From: Dermanyssus gallinae
Lineage: Eukaryota > Arthropoda > Arachnida > Mesostigmata > Dermanyssidae
Direction of reading: 5' to 3'
DNA: 64,000 nt
NCBI GenBank assembly: GCA_003439945.1
Contig: QVRM01002067.1
Span: 1,834,501 to 1,898,500, forward strand
Below the pieces are notes generated by a model. The model was not told the DNA's origin and ran no database searches. It worked only from the letters and a program-made list of their open reading frames with translations. This document shows, piece by piece, positions 10,356-21,527 of this stretch (position 1 is the first letter of the stretch; each line of letters opens with the position of its first letter). The position numbers and the translations under genes are program-made.

Positions 10356-11730
10356 ATGAGCAACAGACCGCTCCGGAAAGAACCGGACAAGACACAGGAC
10401 ACTGGAGCTGCCTCCGAGCATGAAGTCTTTCGTCTACCGAACCAGACGGAGCAGACAAGCTCGGCTGCAGAACCAGATGAAGCACACAAAAACGACGGAC
10501 ATCTTGACGAGATTAGTCCGATCTCTGAGGATCTCTGTGCGTTTATTAGCACAGCAAGGTGCGTGTATCTACCCACCCAGGCGATGGCGGACAAGCTCCG
10601 AGCCGCAGTAAAGGAGGCCCACAGGGGATGCCGGACAACCCGACATACCCAAATCGTTCCAGAGGAAGCACAAAAAGACCTAGACCGTATTAACGGCCTT
10701 ATTAGCGGGCACCAAGATGAGAAGGACATCTCGAGTCTCATCAACCAGGATTGGCCGGACCCGGTGTATGAAAGAGTATCTGTGCTCAAGGCAAGCGTTC
10801 TAAGGGATCACCCCCTTAGAATTCTAATTGCCAGCAAGGACGAATCATCGGACAGCGTGACCTGGAGGAAAATGGCCTCCCAATTCCGAGGTATCTCCGG
10901 GAAGGCCGCCCCTGCGGCGGGCAAAGTGTTCACGCGCCAGGTGCAAGAATCCGGCGATGACGGGAAGCTGAAAACGCGCGCGCTAATTTCTCTACGGTAC
11001 CCTAAGGAGTTGGACATGGAGCGTTGCTACGACTTACTCGACCAGGTCGCGTGCAAGGCCTCCCTTCTGCGCAACCAGTTGAAACTGGCCGAGTCCACCC
11101 CCATCCCTTGCTATCTATCTTAGCAGGGTGAGAGTCGGGACTATCGCAAGCTTCTTGAGTGCCTTGCACGGAAGCACGATATTCACATCGCAGCAAGCCC
11201 GCTCGAAGCAAGCACCTGGTCGGTGTACCAAAGCGTGCTGCCAATTTTACGACGTCAATCGTTATTAAGAAAACGGGGTCCGGCTCTTACGCAGACACGC
11301 TAAAAAATGTCGGCTCTAAAATAAGCCCAGAGCAATTCAATGTTAAAATTGCTCGGGTTCAGCAACTGCCCAGTGGGGATGTGCGGCTTTTAGTCGCAGA
11401 GGGAGCAGAAGGGGGAAGTACCTCATTTCCACTCTCTTGCTACAACTGCGGCACTCCAGGCCATGCAGCAAATTCGGCCGCCTGTCCCGCTTTCCGTCAA
11501 AAGATTGAGGAAGCCCGACGCCAACAGCCGAGCAGAACACCACCACAGGTGAACACGCCCCTGTCCCGGACCAGAGCACACGGCCATCGACAGACCAATC
11601 TTTTAATGCTAACACTGACAAAGACGCTCTTACGCCTTTATCCGGGAATGCACGGAAGAGAGCCATCCGATTTCCCCCAACTGACGAGAGAGCTGCCAAA
11701 TCTTTTAACTCAAATGACCAGACATCTTAG
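10356..11730 (+). pseudogene. Element 1 ORF1: gag-like nucleic-acid-binding protein
   Basis: Starts at ATG 10356 (MSNRPLRKEPDK), which aligns with the element 2 start. The first 255 codons are open to a TAG at 11121-11123 that replaces a sense codon of element 2 (CYLS-stop-QGE versus CYMTSQGE). After further frame changes a single zinc knuckle remains, CYNCGTPGHAANSAAC (C-x2-C-x4-H-x6-C, near 11440-11490). Roughly 135 codons present in element 2, including its first knuckles, are missing between VRLLVAEGAEGG and this knuckle. The native C-terminus RAAKSFNSNDQTS ends at TAG 11728-11730, overlapping the ORF2 start by 17 bases. In R1-type elements this protein packages the element RNA. Confidence 0.85.
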
Positions 11731-14664
11731 AGTAGCCCAGCTAAACTGCAATAGAAGCGAAAGTGTTCATGATATGCTAGACGTTTTAACAACCAGGAGA
11801 CAAACGGACCTCTGCCTTCTTAGCGAACCAAACAAACGACTTGCAGAACGACAGGCCCCAGCGTGGGTTTCAGATCCAGAACGTTCGACGTGCATCATTC
11901 TCAACGAAAATAGCCTCTTTCACGCCCAAGCATCGGGCTCTGAAGCGGGATTTTCATGGATCGAAATCAAAGCAGTAGGCCGCTTTTATTCCTGTTATTC
12001 TAGCCCCAACAGATCTATAGACGATCTTTTTACCCTACTTGACAATCTCTCTGCATCTCTTAGACTATGTGACGCCTCTTTTATAGTAATCACAGGCGAT
12101 TTTAATGCAGCCTCGACAACGTGGGGATCCCCAACAACTACGGCTCGTGGGACTGCCCTTTTAGACTAGCTTGCCGTTGAAGACCTCGTCGTGTGCAACA
12201 CAGGGGACACGCCAACATACCACGGAGTCGGTAGAGGCTCCGTGATTGACATGACAATTTGCCGCCGTGGCCAAGCAGGCCGGCTAGCAAGGTGGGCAGT
12301 TCTAAGTGACGAGGCAACCCTCAGTGACCACCACTGTCTGGAGTTTGACATTCTTCTGAACCCTAGTTTTTCCTTAACGGACACGGCTCTACTGCCACGG
12401 CCAGTGCTGAGACGACAAAGTCTAGAAGAACTACACCAAAGAATGGACAAGTTGATCTCCCAAAATGGGCCGCCGACCACAGCAGAAGGACTGCTGCAGC
12501 TACTGGAGGCTGCGAGCCTAGTGCAAAGGCCCCAGTACCAGCACCCACGCCGCAGACGCCCAGTTAGTCCCAAGTACTGGTGGAACGAGGCCGTTGCTGG
12601 TCGCCGCCGTGCATGCATCGGCGCCTGGCGCCAGCTAACTCGGGCCAAACGTAGTCAATCACCGGAGGGCAAAATAATCAATCTTCTAAAAAGGTACAAG
12701 GAGGCACGCACTCTCCTAAAGAAAGAGATTGCTAGATGCAAGGCCTCGTTTTTAAAGACACTAATAGGAGAGATTGATGGTGATCCGCGGGGCCGCCCCA
12801 ATCGGTTTATCAGAGGAATTCCGGGTCTTCGAAAAAAAGATACGCTTTTGGACGAGGAGCGGGCGACAACTATCTCATCGTTGTTTCCCAGCCACCCCAC
12901 GTTCGACCGCTCACGCTTTCTGGGAGGCGCCACAGACCAAGTCCCGGCCATCACCAGGCTTGAAATAATCGGCGCCGCAGCACGGATTAAGGTGGGGAAG
13001 GCCCCCGGACCCGGCCGCTGCCACAAAGGCCCTCTTACTAAAACTCCCAGAGGAGACTGCAGCGGTATTTAGCCGAATTCTGCAGGAGGGAATCATTCCC
13101 ACCACTTGGAAGTCGGCCCGCGTCATTCTTATCCCAAAAGGGAATGGATCGTATAGGCCGATATGCCTACTCGGCACGCTGGCAAAGGCTTTCGAGGCCA
13201 TCCTCGAAAAGCGCCTTCGTGATTTTGCATGGGCTTCTGTCAGAATCTCAGTACGGATTCCGACGCGGCCGCACAGCTCTCGGAGCTATAACCAAAGTGC
13301 AATCAAAGGCCGAGCTGCTGCAACAGATGGCGCCCAGGGCTCGCGGGCTTCTGCTCGTAGTTCTCCTAGACGTTAAAAACGCGTTTAACAGTCTGCCATG
13401 GAGTACCATTCTTGAGGCGCTCCACAAACGCAAGGTACCAGCTTACCTTCGCCGCGTAATCTCCAGCTACCTAGACGAACGGACTACTACGTGCCAAGGC
13501 CTTAAATTTAGTATGACGGCTGGAGTGCCGCAAGGTTCTATTCTCGGACCATTGCTCTGGAACATAACATACGACGAAGTACTTCGTCTACAGCGCCTCC
13601 CACCTGGAGTCGAGCTTCTTGCTTTTGCGGACGATCTGCTTGTTCTCATTCAGGCAAAATCGGCCGACGAGCTGGAGCGGCATACAAACGAAGTCCTCGA
13701 GGATGTGGCATTCTGGATGAAATCAACGGGACTGACCCTCGCGCCGACTAAGAGTGAAGCAATACTTCTGGGACAAAAGCGCTGCAGGTCTTTACAGATC
13801 GTGCTTGAGGGGCATGGTATCAACGTGTCTAACTCCGTTCGATACCTCGGAGTCGTCTTAGAAAAAAGCCTTAAGGGGCATTCTCTCCTACAGCATGCAT
13901 GCGGGAAAGCACTTAAGGCGGCCAACAACCTCGGTCGTCTAATGCCCAACACCTACGGCCCGCGCCAATCTATATGCCGTCTTCTTATGTCAGTGACGGA
14001 GTCAATTGTCTTATACGGTGCCCCAGTCTGGCCAAATGCCACGCTTGCAACGGCCTCACGAAGACGCATGTTTCGAAAAACGCAACGGGTCCCGGCTCTG
14101 CGCATTATCAGCGCATACCAAACGGTGAGCACGGAAGCGGCCTTGTTGCTAGCTGGCACCGTGCCATGGGATCTTAAGGCCGAGGAACGACGTCGACTCT
14201 GGGAAGATCCGACAAGAAGCAAGGACGCTGAGCGACAGGCAACGCTAGATAGCTGGCAAGAAGAGTGGAACAACATTCAGAGCGGATGCCCTGGGGCAAG
14301 AACAAAAGCTCTCCTCCCAGATATAAGGGCATGGATTGGTCGCCCTGGAGGGGAAGTAGACTACTACATCACGCAAGTGCTCACGGGACACGGGGAGTTT
14401 TGCTCCTACCTTTACCGAATTAGGAAGGCAGTGAGCCCAACATGTCTCCACTGCAACCAATTGGTGGACGACACACCCGAGCACACGGTCCTGTTTTGCT
14501 CCGCCTGAGAGGCCCAGCGCCGGCCTCTGCAGAATCTTCGCGACTACACTTCGTCGACTTCATCTGGTCTTCCTGCTCTGGTCGCAAGAATGACAACTTC
14601 ACAGGGTAATTGGTGCAATCGCGATCGCCATCAGGTGTGTTTTAACCGAGAAAGAGCGGGTTAA
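11714..14664 (+). pseudogene. Element 1 ORF2: AP endonuclease plus reverse transcriptase
   Basis: Starts at ATG 11714 (MTRHLRVAQLNCNRS) inside the end of ORF1. Endonuclease blocks: AQLNCNRS, LLSEPNK, ITGDFNAASTTWG and LSDHHCLEF. A TAG at 12167-12169 interrupts it where element 2 has Trp. A frameshift near 13010-13150 precedes the reverse transcriptase: motif A VVLLDVKNAFNSLPW, motif B AGVPQGSILGPLLWN, motif C LLAFADDLLVL. The C-terminal finger is CLHCNQLVDDTPEHTVLFC, followed by TGA at 14506-14508, again at a position that is Trp in element 2; homologous residues continue to TAA 14662-14664. The enzyme would nick the target and prime reverse transcription there. Defective as it stands. Confidence 0.9.
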
Positions 14665-14790
14665 CCGCATGTCGACGCCCTCTCTGGCTACGGAGGGCCG
14701 GCGCGATCAGTAAACCGGGCTATTACACCCCCCCCCCAGTAGTTTGTAGTAATGCGAACAGCACTTCCCTGCTGGGGGGGGGGGTAGGGG

Positions 14791-14900
14791 GACATGACTG
14801 GTTTTTAGTGGGTTGGAGCCCCACACTACCGGCCCACACTTGCAGTTGCAATCCTGCAGTGGTGACCGTGTGTGCGTCCTACATTTCCCAGTTAGTCCTC
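14791..14900 (+). other. Conserved 3'-UTR segment with stem-loop, element 1
   Basis: The segment beginning GGACATGACTGGTTTTTAG is nearly identical to the 3'-UTR of element 2 (minus strand 21245-21360) although the proteins have diverged much more. It can fold around GTGGG TTGGAGC CCCAC. In R1/R2-type elements the reverse transcriptase recognises 3'-UTR structure when priming, so this is a likely recognition element. It is preceded by runs of C and G (about 14727-14735, 14774-14784). Confidence 0.7.
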
Positions 14901-14924
14901 CAAAAAAAAAAAGATATGTGCGTA

Positions 14925-15413
14925 AGCAAGCGTTTGAAAATATTATATATACAGACGGCCCTATTTAAAATAAATATATCTTTATATACGGTTGTTGGAT
15001 GTTCTCTGATGGCGTGACATTAGCCTGCATATTCGCCTCTAATTATCTTGCAATTGCTTTGATAGTGTATGTTGCTCTTGAAGCCTCTGCTGCGTGCTCT
15101 CTCTCTCTCTCTCTCTACCTCTCTCTGTATATATATATTTTTGTTAAAGTGTAAACGTGGTTGTTGATATGATGCAGTTTCTTGAATAAACCACGTTTGA
15201 GCTTGCAAAAAACAAGGCTACCTTACTACTTAGTTGACACTTTATAAATCAACGGCTCATTATTTGTGTTATACACCTTCTATTCTCGTATCGTAGCAAT
15301 CTATATAGCATCATATCAACAGCAATTGGAAAATCCGTACAGTATCCAGGGCAAAAATTGTTTAAAAATAGATGTAAACGGAAGAAGTACCTGATAAGCT
15401 ATTTACCGTAATT
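14925..15413. other. Intergenic with (CT)n and short (TA)n
   Basis: A CT-dinucleotide run lies near 15095-15126, followed by a short TA run. No gene recognised. Confidence 0.6.
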
Positions 15414-16070
15414 TCATTTTTGCAAAGGTCTTCTGCTATGGTATCTTTGCAAATGTATGCATTTGCGTTCGCACGAGAGGCTTCGTGTGACCATTGCTGG
15501 CGATTGGGAAAAGCTTCCGAGAACCGCTCGAACTCTCATTATGAGTTTTTCTCTAAACTGAAGAAGAGCAGAGATTTCTGGGAGACTGAATCTACTAACT
15601 AGATTTTCTACAAGCGGTTTAGTAGTAGTCATTAGGTAAACTACACAATTTTCGGGTTTTGTGGTAACCCGATGGCTAGCCTGACAAACGTGGGCATTAT
15701 CTTATCTATTTTATCTAGCTGTGATGGCCTAAAAGACTCCCATATGACCTGGATGCCGTAGGCTGCCACCGAAGCAACTCTCATATCAAAAAAATGATTT
15801 TAGCGTTCTCAGAGATAATTGTTGGGACATCTCAGTAGTCAACATCTAGACTGGACTTTTTCTCACTCGTTTGGTGATGTGTTACCCGAAGGTTGTATCC
15901 TTCGGACAAGACACAAATGTTAATCCCAATGTAGCAGAAGGTGTTAACGAACTCGACTGCACCAGTACTAAGTTTTAGGCGATCAGCACAAGCAAGCGGT
16001 CTTTCAAGTCCAAATTTAGTGGCGTTAATCTAAAGGCCGTTGCTTTTGTACAACCCCCAGTATTTGTGAC
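15414..16070 (-). pseudogene. Fossil non-LTR reverse transcriptase, C-terminal part
   Basis: On the minus strand, from about 16030 down: KFGLERPLACADRLKL then VEFVNTFCYIGINI, the segment after the reverse transcriptase palm. Near 15770-15665 comes RVASVAAYGIQVIWESF, then a frameshift, then MTTTKPLVENLVSRFSLPEI from 15632, the typical 'ASYGIQVIWE' and following blocks of non-LTR enzymes. Several stops and at least two frameshifts. The palm itself is not visible. Exact clade not decided; it is not close to the R1-clade elements nearby. Confidence 0.7.
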
Positions 16071-16096
16071 AACTGCATAGAAATGGAAAGCACATT

Positions 16097-16100
<4 letters not shown>

Positions 16101-16138
<38 letters not shown>
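16101..16138. repeat. (AT)n microsatellite
   Basis: About 19 AT units. Confidence 0.9.
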
Positions 16139-16140
<2 letters not shown>

Positions 16141-17829
16141 TTACAAACGAAAAACGTACTCACGTGGCAAATTAAATCCCAATTGCCACCGATGTAAATG
16201 ACAAGTGTCACGCTTTCTGGCCGTTGCTCATTATCGCCGTGTAAGGCTTGTAGCACTCATCTTGCGCATGGAATAGCGCGAAGAGCTCGGGCAATGTCGT
16301 GTCAATGACCGCCACGTGCCAAACTAAATTCCCAACGCTAAAAGTGCGCACAAAGGCATTCTGCACCGTTAGCGGCTTCTAACTGTTCACTCCAGGCTTT
16401 CGGCAAAGCTAGATCTATTCATAGCGGTATAGTTTGCTCTTTGAGTCCTTCTGAGACCGTGCAGACCAGTCGGTAGAGACTCGGTTGTTTTCTCTACGAC
16501 AGTCTTCAAAACTAGCAAGCTTCTTAAGAGCATTCGCGTGGCGTAGGTGCCTGCCGCTTGGCAGGACTTAGTTAGCCATTTATCATTCCAGAGTGTTTAC
16601 GGAAGTAAGCAATAATACGTATTTAATTTAGCTATATCCTTGGATTATGGAGACAACGGAACCCATCAAGCGGAGATTTGTGTGTTTTCAAGAAGCAAGC
16701 TAGACGTTCGAGCATGACCAGCTCTTTCACAAGTAACGGGCAAGATCTCGTGCTCCCATGTCTCAAAGAGGCTCCCCTAGAAATTAAAGATTATTTTCTT
16801 GAGAATGGTTTATCTCCCGTCATCCTGGTAAAAAAACCGTGCTGCTGCCGTCGGCACAACATGGGTGTGTTTCTTCAATAAAGCCTTAAAAAAGAAGTCT
16901 GCTTAAATAGCGGCTAGTTAATACACTTTCCACATCTGCTCGAACCGTGTTCAGTGTGCCAAAAAGATAAGGGGACTAGAATTTCGACCATGTTCTAAGC
17001 CAAAGCAATGATAATGTGTCTGGGTTCACATATGTAGGATGAACCAAGTGAAAGGTTTTAGACGCAATATTCGAACTGAATAACTGTTTTTAACATGTGG
17101 TTCCTAGGAATCGAATTGAAATCGTTGCGGAAGTCCAGTTTTGGCAGTGTTGCGCGGCACTAGTTAGCGTCGAATGTACGTGTTGACGTACGTTGCAGTT
17201 GAAGCCGTCTCTAATGTATCTGAGAGTGTGCAGCCAACTTGGTGTGACCCCACGGCCTCATCTACTGCGAGAAGTCACCCCACTTTGGCGGCAATATAAC
17301 GCAGGGTGGGAAGAGATGTAGTGGGCGAGGCGATTTATGTGTCTAATTTCCAAGTGGTGGCGTGGCTTGTGGGAGCAGAAATGATTGGTTCTTAAACGCA
17401 AACCGATTTACATGATTCTCGTTTTTCAAAATACGTTCACTTTATTTAACGCGCATTAAGAAGTGCGCTAGTTTTGGTTGGCATCTACCGGGGTATCGCC
17501 GATTTGACCCTCTTGTTGATCGACTTTAATTTCAGCAATACTCATTAAGAATAGACGGAAACTAATATGCCGCTGAGAGTCAGCGACCATGGTTCCACTA
17601 GGAGTGCTGGGACAAACGCTAGATATCTCAATTTATCCGCTTTGGTGCCGCTCTAAGCGCCCCAGACATAAACTGATTATATTTCAGTATACATGTCAAG
17701 CAAATATTAAATCTATACATCCACAATTTTCCCTCACCCCAAAATGTCTACAACAAAAGCGACCCTAGAAGTGACGCTAGTATATCCCTAAGATGACTAG
17801 GGAAGAAGTATATTTTATCCGGCATTTTG
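16139..17829. other. Intergenic, no recognised gene
   Basis: Mixed-composition sequence. A short ORF at 16678-16881 (67 codons, ending CCCRRHNMGVFLQ) has no motif I can name. Two loosely similar segments beginning ACGTGGCAAA and ACGTGCCAAA lie about 150 bp apart near 16160 and 16315. Nothing further is supported. Confidence 0.5.
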
Positions 17830-18275
<446 letters not shown>

Positions 18276-18381
18276 TCAGGAGGTCACGAGCGGTCGAAGA
18301 GGTGGTCAATTCTTTAGGCAAGCGTTGTATTTGGCCGTTTGCAGAAAGAACGCGGCATCTATTTTGGGCGCCATGGAGTGA
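18276..18381 (+). pseudogene. Non-LTR C-terminal tail, family A-like copy 3
   Basis: The frame reads GGQFFRQALYLAVCRKNAAS then ILGAME and stop, matching the RAAQFFRQRLSIDVQRGNAI tail of family A. Only about 33 codons remain, beginning immediately at the TAA array. Confidence 0.7.
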
Positions 18382-18759
18382 AATAATTATTTAAAGAATT
18401 TGCAATAATACGTTTAGACTTCACAACTGTAACATAGTTTAACATGTAATAATAATAATTGTTTAGAATGAGGGGATCTCTCTGTAAGTCATTGGTCATC
18501 GGTATGCGATGCATCTATAGTCATTATAGGTCCGGCATACTTTAATCGTCGGAATACTGTAGCGTGACAATTTACAGATTTGTTAAGCAGGGAATTCAGG
18601 CTAGCTTTCTTGCGGCCGTGGTCTTACTTCACTAAGTGGTAATACTTCGCCGTGGTCGTCTCAGAGGGCTTGTAACACTTAACAGAGGCCATAGAATGGC
18701 CTGCCATGATGGAAGATTTGTCACCCTCATTAGTATTTGCTAAAATGTTAGTCTACCTT
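18382..18759. other. Intergenic, nothing recognised
   Basis: No ORF or motif that I can support. Confidence 0.6.
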
Positions 18760-18950
18760 TTATCCTTACGCATTTCAGAGGAATAGTATAGACAATACAG
18801 ACCTGTGTAGACTCAACTATAACCCTGTTAAAGGTGTGTGAACGTACAAAATCCTTATTATCCTTACGACTTTCAGAGGGATATTATTTTTACAGACTTG
18901 TTTAGACTCAACTGTCACCCTGTTAAGGTGTGTAGACGTGTAAATGCGTT
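18760..18950. repeat. Two-copy tandem repeat, period about 98 bp
   Basis: TTATCCTTACG...TTTCAGAGG...AGACTCAACT...CCCTGTTAA...GGTGTGT occurs at 18760-18857 and again at 18858-18950 with scattered substitutions and short indels. Confidence 0.8.
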
Positions 18951-19002
18951 GGCTAATGTGGCTATGTAATTATTACAGCTTACATTTAATATATCTTAAA
19001 AA

Positions 19003-19010
<8 letters not shown>

Positions 19011-19088
<78 letters not shown>
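19011..19088. repeat. (AT)n microsatellite, long
   Basis: About 38 AT units directly after an A-run. Confidence 0.95.
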
Positions 19089-20005
19089 GGGAGGTTTCGG
19101 CAATGCGTGCAGCACATGCGTCGCCAACTAGCGGCTACAAGTATCTGGCCCAATCAAACAGGGTTCTTCTCCACTCCTCAGCCTAAGTCAAATCAAAGTG
19201 AGTAGCATTTCTTCGATATCTAGAGTTTTAAACGTTGCGTGTGTAAATACTGTAAAAAATGTCAGCCGTTCGCTCTCGAACGGTGTGGACGTGATTAGTT
19301 CGTGACGTAGAGTCGACAAAACGTTTGTTACTTTATTGTTGTTTCGGGTGTTGCGTTCTAGATCATTTGGTCATCTAGTTAATCTTTTTCAATTATAGTA
19401 GTTTTTGTGCGCGATTGATCTTGGTGGCGGTGAACCTTTGCGAACTGGAAAATATCAATCATGTCAATTCGAACCGTTGTCACTACACTCTCTGCCGCCA
19501 CTACATCAGCTTTCAGACAGTCACAGTCTTTTGCTTTGTATGTTTGTCCAATTTGTGCTAAGTTGCAAACGCCGCGACCTGTTGGTGTAAGGTGTGTCAA
19601 AAGGTAGTCTCATATTAAACATTACAGTGATCAATTGGACTGACAAATAAACTACAGCAAGACGATTACGCTTTGAGATGCTCAAAGTGCTTACGCGCCG
19701 TGGCTCCACCAGCAGCAGCAGCCGTCTTCATCAGTGTGAATGTTGCCTACAAAAACCCCCTGATGCAGCACCCTTCACAGTCGTCCCATTGCAAACCGGT
19801 ACTTGCAGCAACTTCTCCTCCACCAGCGCAGGTGCTGCTGTCCCTGAGCCTGCTGTGCACAGAACTTCAGCAGCTATTATTGTCTTTTTGCCGTAGTATC
19901 GTTTGTGCGTACCTTGAATAGCAAAGTTACCGACAGGTGCGGCCAACTACCAAAAGCTGTTATATCGCTTGAATATCCGCATTGTTGGATGTCGTTCGGG
20001 CCTGC
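19089..20005. other. Unassigned; possibly the decayed downstream part of the CR1/L2-type element
   Basis: Minus-strand frames at 19379-19600 and 19731-19946 (for example GVCNLAQIGQTYKAKDCDCL) are open for 70-odd codons, but I recognise no motif. They lie directly downstream of the AP-endonuclease relic at 20006-20500 on the same strand, so they may be more of that element. No reverse transcriptase motif is visible. Confidence 0.35.
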
Positions 20006-20500
20006 CTAGGTTGGTTGCAAACATGTCGATTGTTGATGAGCCTTGATGCCCTTTAAAGACATGCTGCGCCTGAGTCTGTGATCAACCACATACTCAATTG
20101 CGTTCTTCGTGCGCCTGGTCGGTTGAGACGACAGTTCACGACGCCTGTTAAAACTGTTGGTTTTGTTGCAATCAATTGCAGACATGACCTGCACCAATCG
20201 ATCGACAAGATTGTATATATCCTCATGCGGGCTAGAGTATACGACGACTATATTGATTCCATCTGCCTCGAGAACCACAGAGTTATCATCACTTAACTTA
20301 GATAAACGGCTTCTAAAAGTTTATTACAGGAGACCAATACTCAACCGCTGAACCGGACCCGACCGTAACGTTTATAAGCCGGGCTATTAGCTGAGCAGAA
20401 TCCTGGAAGGTCCAACCTATCAGGCCATTTCTCGGTCAGAATGATAATATTAACCTTAATTATTTTTGTTGGTACCAGCAGAGGTAAAACTGAAGCAAGT
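20006..20500 (-). pseudogene. AP-endonuclease-like start of ORF2 (CR1/L2-type element)
   Basis: Minus strand from about 20460: KVNIIILTEKWPDRLDLPGF (compare the 'I.LTETWL' block), YKRYGRVRF, then after a frameshift VLEADGINIVVVYSSPHEDI, MSAIDCN at the position of the catalytic Asp-Asn block, and QPTRRTKNAIEYVVDH as the late conserved block. Three or more frames are needed, and the final SDH block and the reverse transcriptase are not visible. This nuclease nicks target DNA in its family. Confidence 0.6.
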
Positions 20501-20537
20501 GGTTTGTTGCTGGCGACTCTAAAAGGGGTAGTTGCTC

Positions 20538-21215
20538 TTACTGCAGTATGTTTGGGTACACCAACGGCACAGCCTGTTGTCTGCCAAATTGCGTCGCTTG
20601 TTCCGGCAATTGTCCATCGTATGCGCGCCACGGACAACGATCGCGCCATCTCTTAGACTGAGAGAATTGAACTAAGCCGTCGCGTATGTTCTGCTGTTCC
20701 ATTTGTTGCCCGCCTCGAGACTGAGTTCCGTTGAACGGCCTTCTAGAAGTTGCCAGCGAATGTTTTGGTCTCCCTGACTTAACGCAAGGAACAGTGCGTC
20801 GCTCAATCGGTCGCCATTTCAATGTGCGGTTTTTGCGGTTTCGGGATGCCAATTCAAGAAGTGCTTTTCGAATCAGATTCGGCATTTTCGGCTCGGCGTG
20901 CTTTGGCTTAAAGTGTAAAACCTTGGCGACCATTTTTTCTATGCTATTTCTGCTGTTACTTTTTTGCTATAATAGACAGATTTGCTCATACCAGTATCGT
21001 TTTGCACGTTGGTCACATCCAGGAGTTCAATGAAGCTCGACTGCTTTAAGACGCCAAGGGGCTCATTAAATGCTCTACATTTCGTCGAATGGTTTTGAAT
21101 TAAGACAATTATCATGCTGGAGCTTGCAGTTTTGAAGGCAAAAACATCTCTGAATTTGACGGGGTCTGCGTTCATTCATTGTATCAAACAGACCCGCGTG
21201 AATGATCACACTTGC
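20538..21215 (-). pseudogene. SGNH-esterase ORF1, downstream half (CR1/L2-type element)
   Basis: Minus strand: ASVIIHAGLFDTMN at about 21212-21170 resembles the G-x-N-D block of SGNH hydrolases. Then, after a frame change, CRAFNEPLGVLKQSSFIELL and GMSKSVYYSKKVTAEIA end at 20939, where the family expects a D-x-x-H block (Tyr stands where His is expected). The frame then continues as MVAKVLHFKPKHAEPK into a basic tail with RNRKNRTLKWRP. Esterase-type ORF1 proteins occur in CR1 and L2 elements; their role is still debated. The upstream half is at 26970-27649. Confidence 0.55.
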
Positions 21216-21244
21216 ACGTGCCGGTTTTTTTTTTTTGTTTTTTA

Positions 21245-21360
21245 TAGGACTAACTGGGAAATGCGGTACGCACACACGGACACCACCGCAGGAAACTCGT
21301 CTGCAAGTGTGGGCCGGTAGTGTGGGGCTCCAACCCACTAAAAACCAGTCATGTCCTAAT
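21245..21360 (-). other. Conserved 3'-UTR segment with stem-loop, element 2
   Basis: Minus strand from 21358: the same GGACATGACTGGTTTTTAG start, GTGGG/CCCAC stem-loop and CATTTCCCAGTTAGTCCT end as element 1 (14791-14900). Confidence 0.7.
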
Positions 21361-21527
21361 CCCCCAATCGATCGGGAACTGCATAAGCATAACTTCAAAC
21401 GATCGACGGGGGAGAGTAGTTTAAGCATTTAGCTATCCCGGGATGCCCCGCGGGATGATGTCGTACAGTAACGGTTTTTCTTCTCCTTGGCGCGCATGAT
21501 GTTTTCCATAATGCTTGCAATGCTAGT

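Larger units (their letters stand above)
10309..14912 (+). mobile_element. R1-clade non-LTR retrotransposon, element 1
   Basis: Two-ORF element of 4604 bp ending in a short A-run (about 14902-14912). The 12-bp sequence GATATGTGCGTA occurs on both sides (10297-10308 and 14913-14924), a target-site duplication that fixes the ends. The leader before ORF1 is only 47 bp, much shorter than the putative 5'-UTR of element 2, so the copy may be slightly 5'-truncated. The clade is assigned from the ORF1 CCHC knuckle, ORF2 AP-endonuclease plus reverse transcriptase, and a C-terminal C-x2-C-x9-H-x4-C finger with DTPEHT. The insertion site is not rDNA as far as I can see. Several stops and frameshifts make it inactive. 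Confidence 0.9.

Noticed and set aside
10292..10789. 165-codon minus-strand ORF
   Set aside because: Antisense of element 1 ORF1.
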